DNA of 64,000 nucleotides from an uncultured Paracoccaceae bacterium (GTDB lineage Bacteria > Pseudomonadota > Alphaproteobacteria > Rhodobacterales > Rhodobacteraceae), in contig CANKYO010000005.1 of the NCBI GenBank assembly GCA_947488175.1, forward strand, positions 310,001-374,000, read 5' to 3'. The notes beneath the pieces were generated by a model. It worked only from the letters and a program-made list of their open reading frames with translations. It searched no databases and was not told where the DNA came from. Both the position numbers and the translations under genes were made by a program. Position 1 is the stretch's first letter. The number at the start of each line of letters is the position of its first letter. Below, piece after piece: positions 62,992 through 64,000 of this stretch.

Positions 62992-64000
62992 AGGTTGTTG
63001 TGCTGGGTGGATATGGCGTGTTTGGCGCCCGGCTGGTCCGGTTATTGGTCCGTGATGGGCATGATGTGGTCGTCGCGGGCCGGTCAGGGGACAAGGCCGC
63101 GAAGCTGGCGGCGGAGCTGGGCGCGCAGCCGCTGATTGTCGATCGGCAGGGCGATCTGGCAGGGCTTTGGGCGCTTGGCCCAGATGCTGTGGTCGATGCT
63201 GCCGGGCCGTTTCATGCCTATGGCGATGATCCTTATGCCTTTGCCCGCGCCTGCGTGGCGCAGGGTGTGCATTACCTCGATCTGGCGGATGATCCTGTCT
63301 TTTGTGCGGGCATTGGTGTGCTGGATGACGCCGCGAATGCGGCGGGTGTTTTTGTGTTATCGGGAGTGTCCAGCGTGCCAGCGATATCCTCAGCCGCTGT
63401 GGCGGCGCTGGCGGAGGGTGCGCTTGAGGTCGACACGATCAGTAGTGCCATTTTGCCCGGAAACCGTGCTCCGCGTGGGAAGGCGGTGGTGGAAAGCATC
63501 CTGCATCAATGCGGGTGCCCTGTTGATGTAACGATTGATGGGGCGAAGGTGCCTGTGCGCAGTTGGTCGCAGCCAGACCGGTTTGATCTGGGGCAGGGGA
63601 TGATCCGCAAAGGCTGGATGATCGAGGTGCCGGATCATCGGTTGTTTGTTTCGGTCTTTGGTGCGCGGACGGTGCTGTTTCGGGCGGGGCTGGAACTGTC
63701 CATCATGAATTACGGATTGGCGGCGTTTTCGTGGTTGCGGGGCAAGCTGGGCTTTGGGATACCCGACTGGTTTGTCCGCCTAATGCTGTTCCTGGCCAAG
63801 CTGCTATGGCCCTTTGGCACGGATGAGGGCGGGATGTCGGTTGCGGTGATCGCGCGCTATCCGGAAGGATGGCAGCGGCGCGTCTGGCGCCTGATCGCGC
63901 GGGCGGGTGAGGGGCCGTTCATCCCGGCTGTTGCGGCCCGCGTTGTTTTGCGACAGCCTGATGCGATTGGACCCGGCGCGCGGCCTGCGGTGGCGGTGGT
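62988..64000 (+). CDS. Saccharopine-dehydrogenase-like NAD(P)-binding protein, partial
   Basis: 337 codons visible, running off the right edge of the window. Begins KVVVLGGYGVFGARLVRLLV (Rossmann G-G-x-G-x-x-G), then VVDAAGPFHAYGDDPYAFAR and CVAQGVHYLDLADDP, as in Sacchrp_dh_NADP proteins. A hydrophobic region near residues 230-275 (LELSIMNYGLAAFSWLRGK, FVRLMLFLAKLLWPFG) fits the membrane-associated saccharopine-dehydrogenase-like group. Coupled to DUF393 by ATGA. Substrate unknown. Confidence 0.83.
   Translation, partial: MKVVVLGGYGVFGARLVRLLVRDGHDVVVAGRSGDKAAKLAAELGAQPLIVDRQGDLAGLWALGPDAVVDAAGPFHAYGDDPYAFARACVAQGVHYLDLADDPVFCAGIGVLDDAANAAGVFVLSGVSSVPAISSAAVAALAEGALEVDTISSAILPGNRAPRGKAVVESILHQCGCPVDVTIDGAKVPVRSWSQPDRFDLGQGMIRKGWMIEVPDHRLFVSVFGARTVLFRAGLELSIMNYGLAAFSWLRGKLGFGIPDWFVRLMLFLAKLLWPFGTDEGGMSVAVIARYPEGWQRRVWRLIARAGEGPFIPAVAARVVLRQPDAIGPGARPAVAV

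Overview
The window reads as ordinary, gene-dense chromosome of an alphaproteobacterium, most likely a marine Rhodobacteraceae (Roseobacter-type) organism. This rests on a complete choXWV–betICBA choline/glycine-betaine locus, a PccR-type regulator beside propionyl-CoA carboxylase genes, an AI-2E transporter–hdaA–ppk1–ppx run, a short prolyl-tRNA synthetase without the editing insert, and FNR-type and CtrA-type DNA sites. Genus cannot be settled from the sequence. No rRNA, tRNA, CRISPR array, transposase or phage structural gene was seen.

Layout. 0–13 kb: a LysR regulator, a quinone-type oxidoreductase, a PraR-like XRE regulator, HisN, 8-oxoguanine deaminase and guanine deaminase, MgtE, 5-formyl-THF cyclo-ligase, a YmdB-type phosphoesterase, an SLC13/TrkA_C transporter, YebC and a DMT exporter. 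13–21.2 kb: choline uptake (choXWV, minus strand) divergent from betI-betC-betB-betA (plus strand), with a near-ideal BetI operator between them and an intrinsic terminator inside choXWV. 21.2–33.5 kb: a secreted nuclease behind a CtrA-type box, a small protein behind an FNR-type box, then propionyl-CoA assimilation: pccR, an MFS exporter, pccB, small unknown genes, pccA, a DUF4174 protein, methylmalonyl-CoA mutase and a VOC protein. 33.5–41.5 kb: TerB/DnaJ protein, EEP-family phosphatase, then ppx, ppk1, hdaA and an AI-2E transporter on the minus strand. 41.5–46.3 kb: YceI, a stand-alone T4 Rnl1-type RNA ligase framed by terminator hairpins, an unlisted 40-residue ORF, proS and a peroxiredoxin. 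46.5–53.7 kb: DUF2937, ThuA, LolC/LolD, an Ldh-type dehydrogenase, and two small c-type cytochromes (both with FNR-like boxes) around a DUF3047 protein, then a DUF1194 protein. 53.7–55.1 kb: a repeat-dense, accessory-looking island with palindromic elements, a DUF6338-like membrane protein and an overlapping 40-residue Lys/Pro-rich ORF. 55.1–64 kb: parE, a trypsin-like protease with an operon partner, an alpha/beta hydrolase, and an operon of epimerase, 2OG-Fe oxygenase, DUF393 and a Saccharopine-dehydrogenase-like gene that runs off the window.

The most novel items are the two short ORFs that are easily missed (43398–43520 and 54385–54507), each next to an unusual partner (RNA ligase; DUF6338 protein); two far-apart copies of a five-fold GTCGG array phased at 11 bp; and a family of intergenic tandem hairpins. 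No well-formed new multi-gene system such as a defence operon is evident beyond these.
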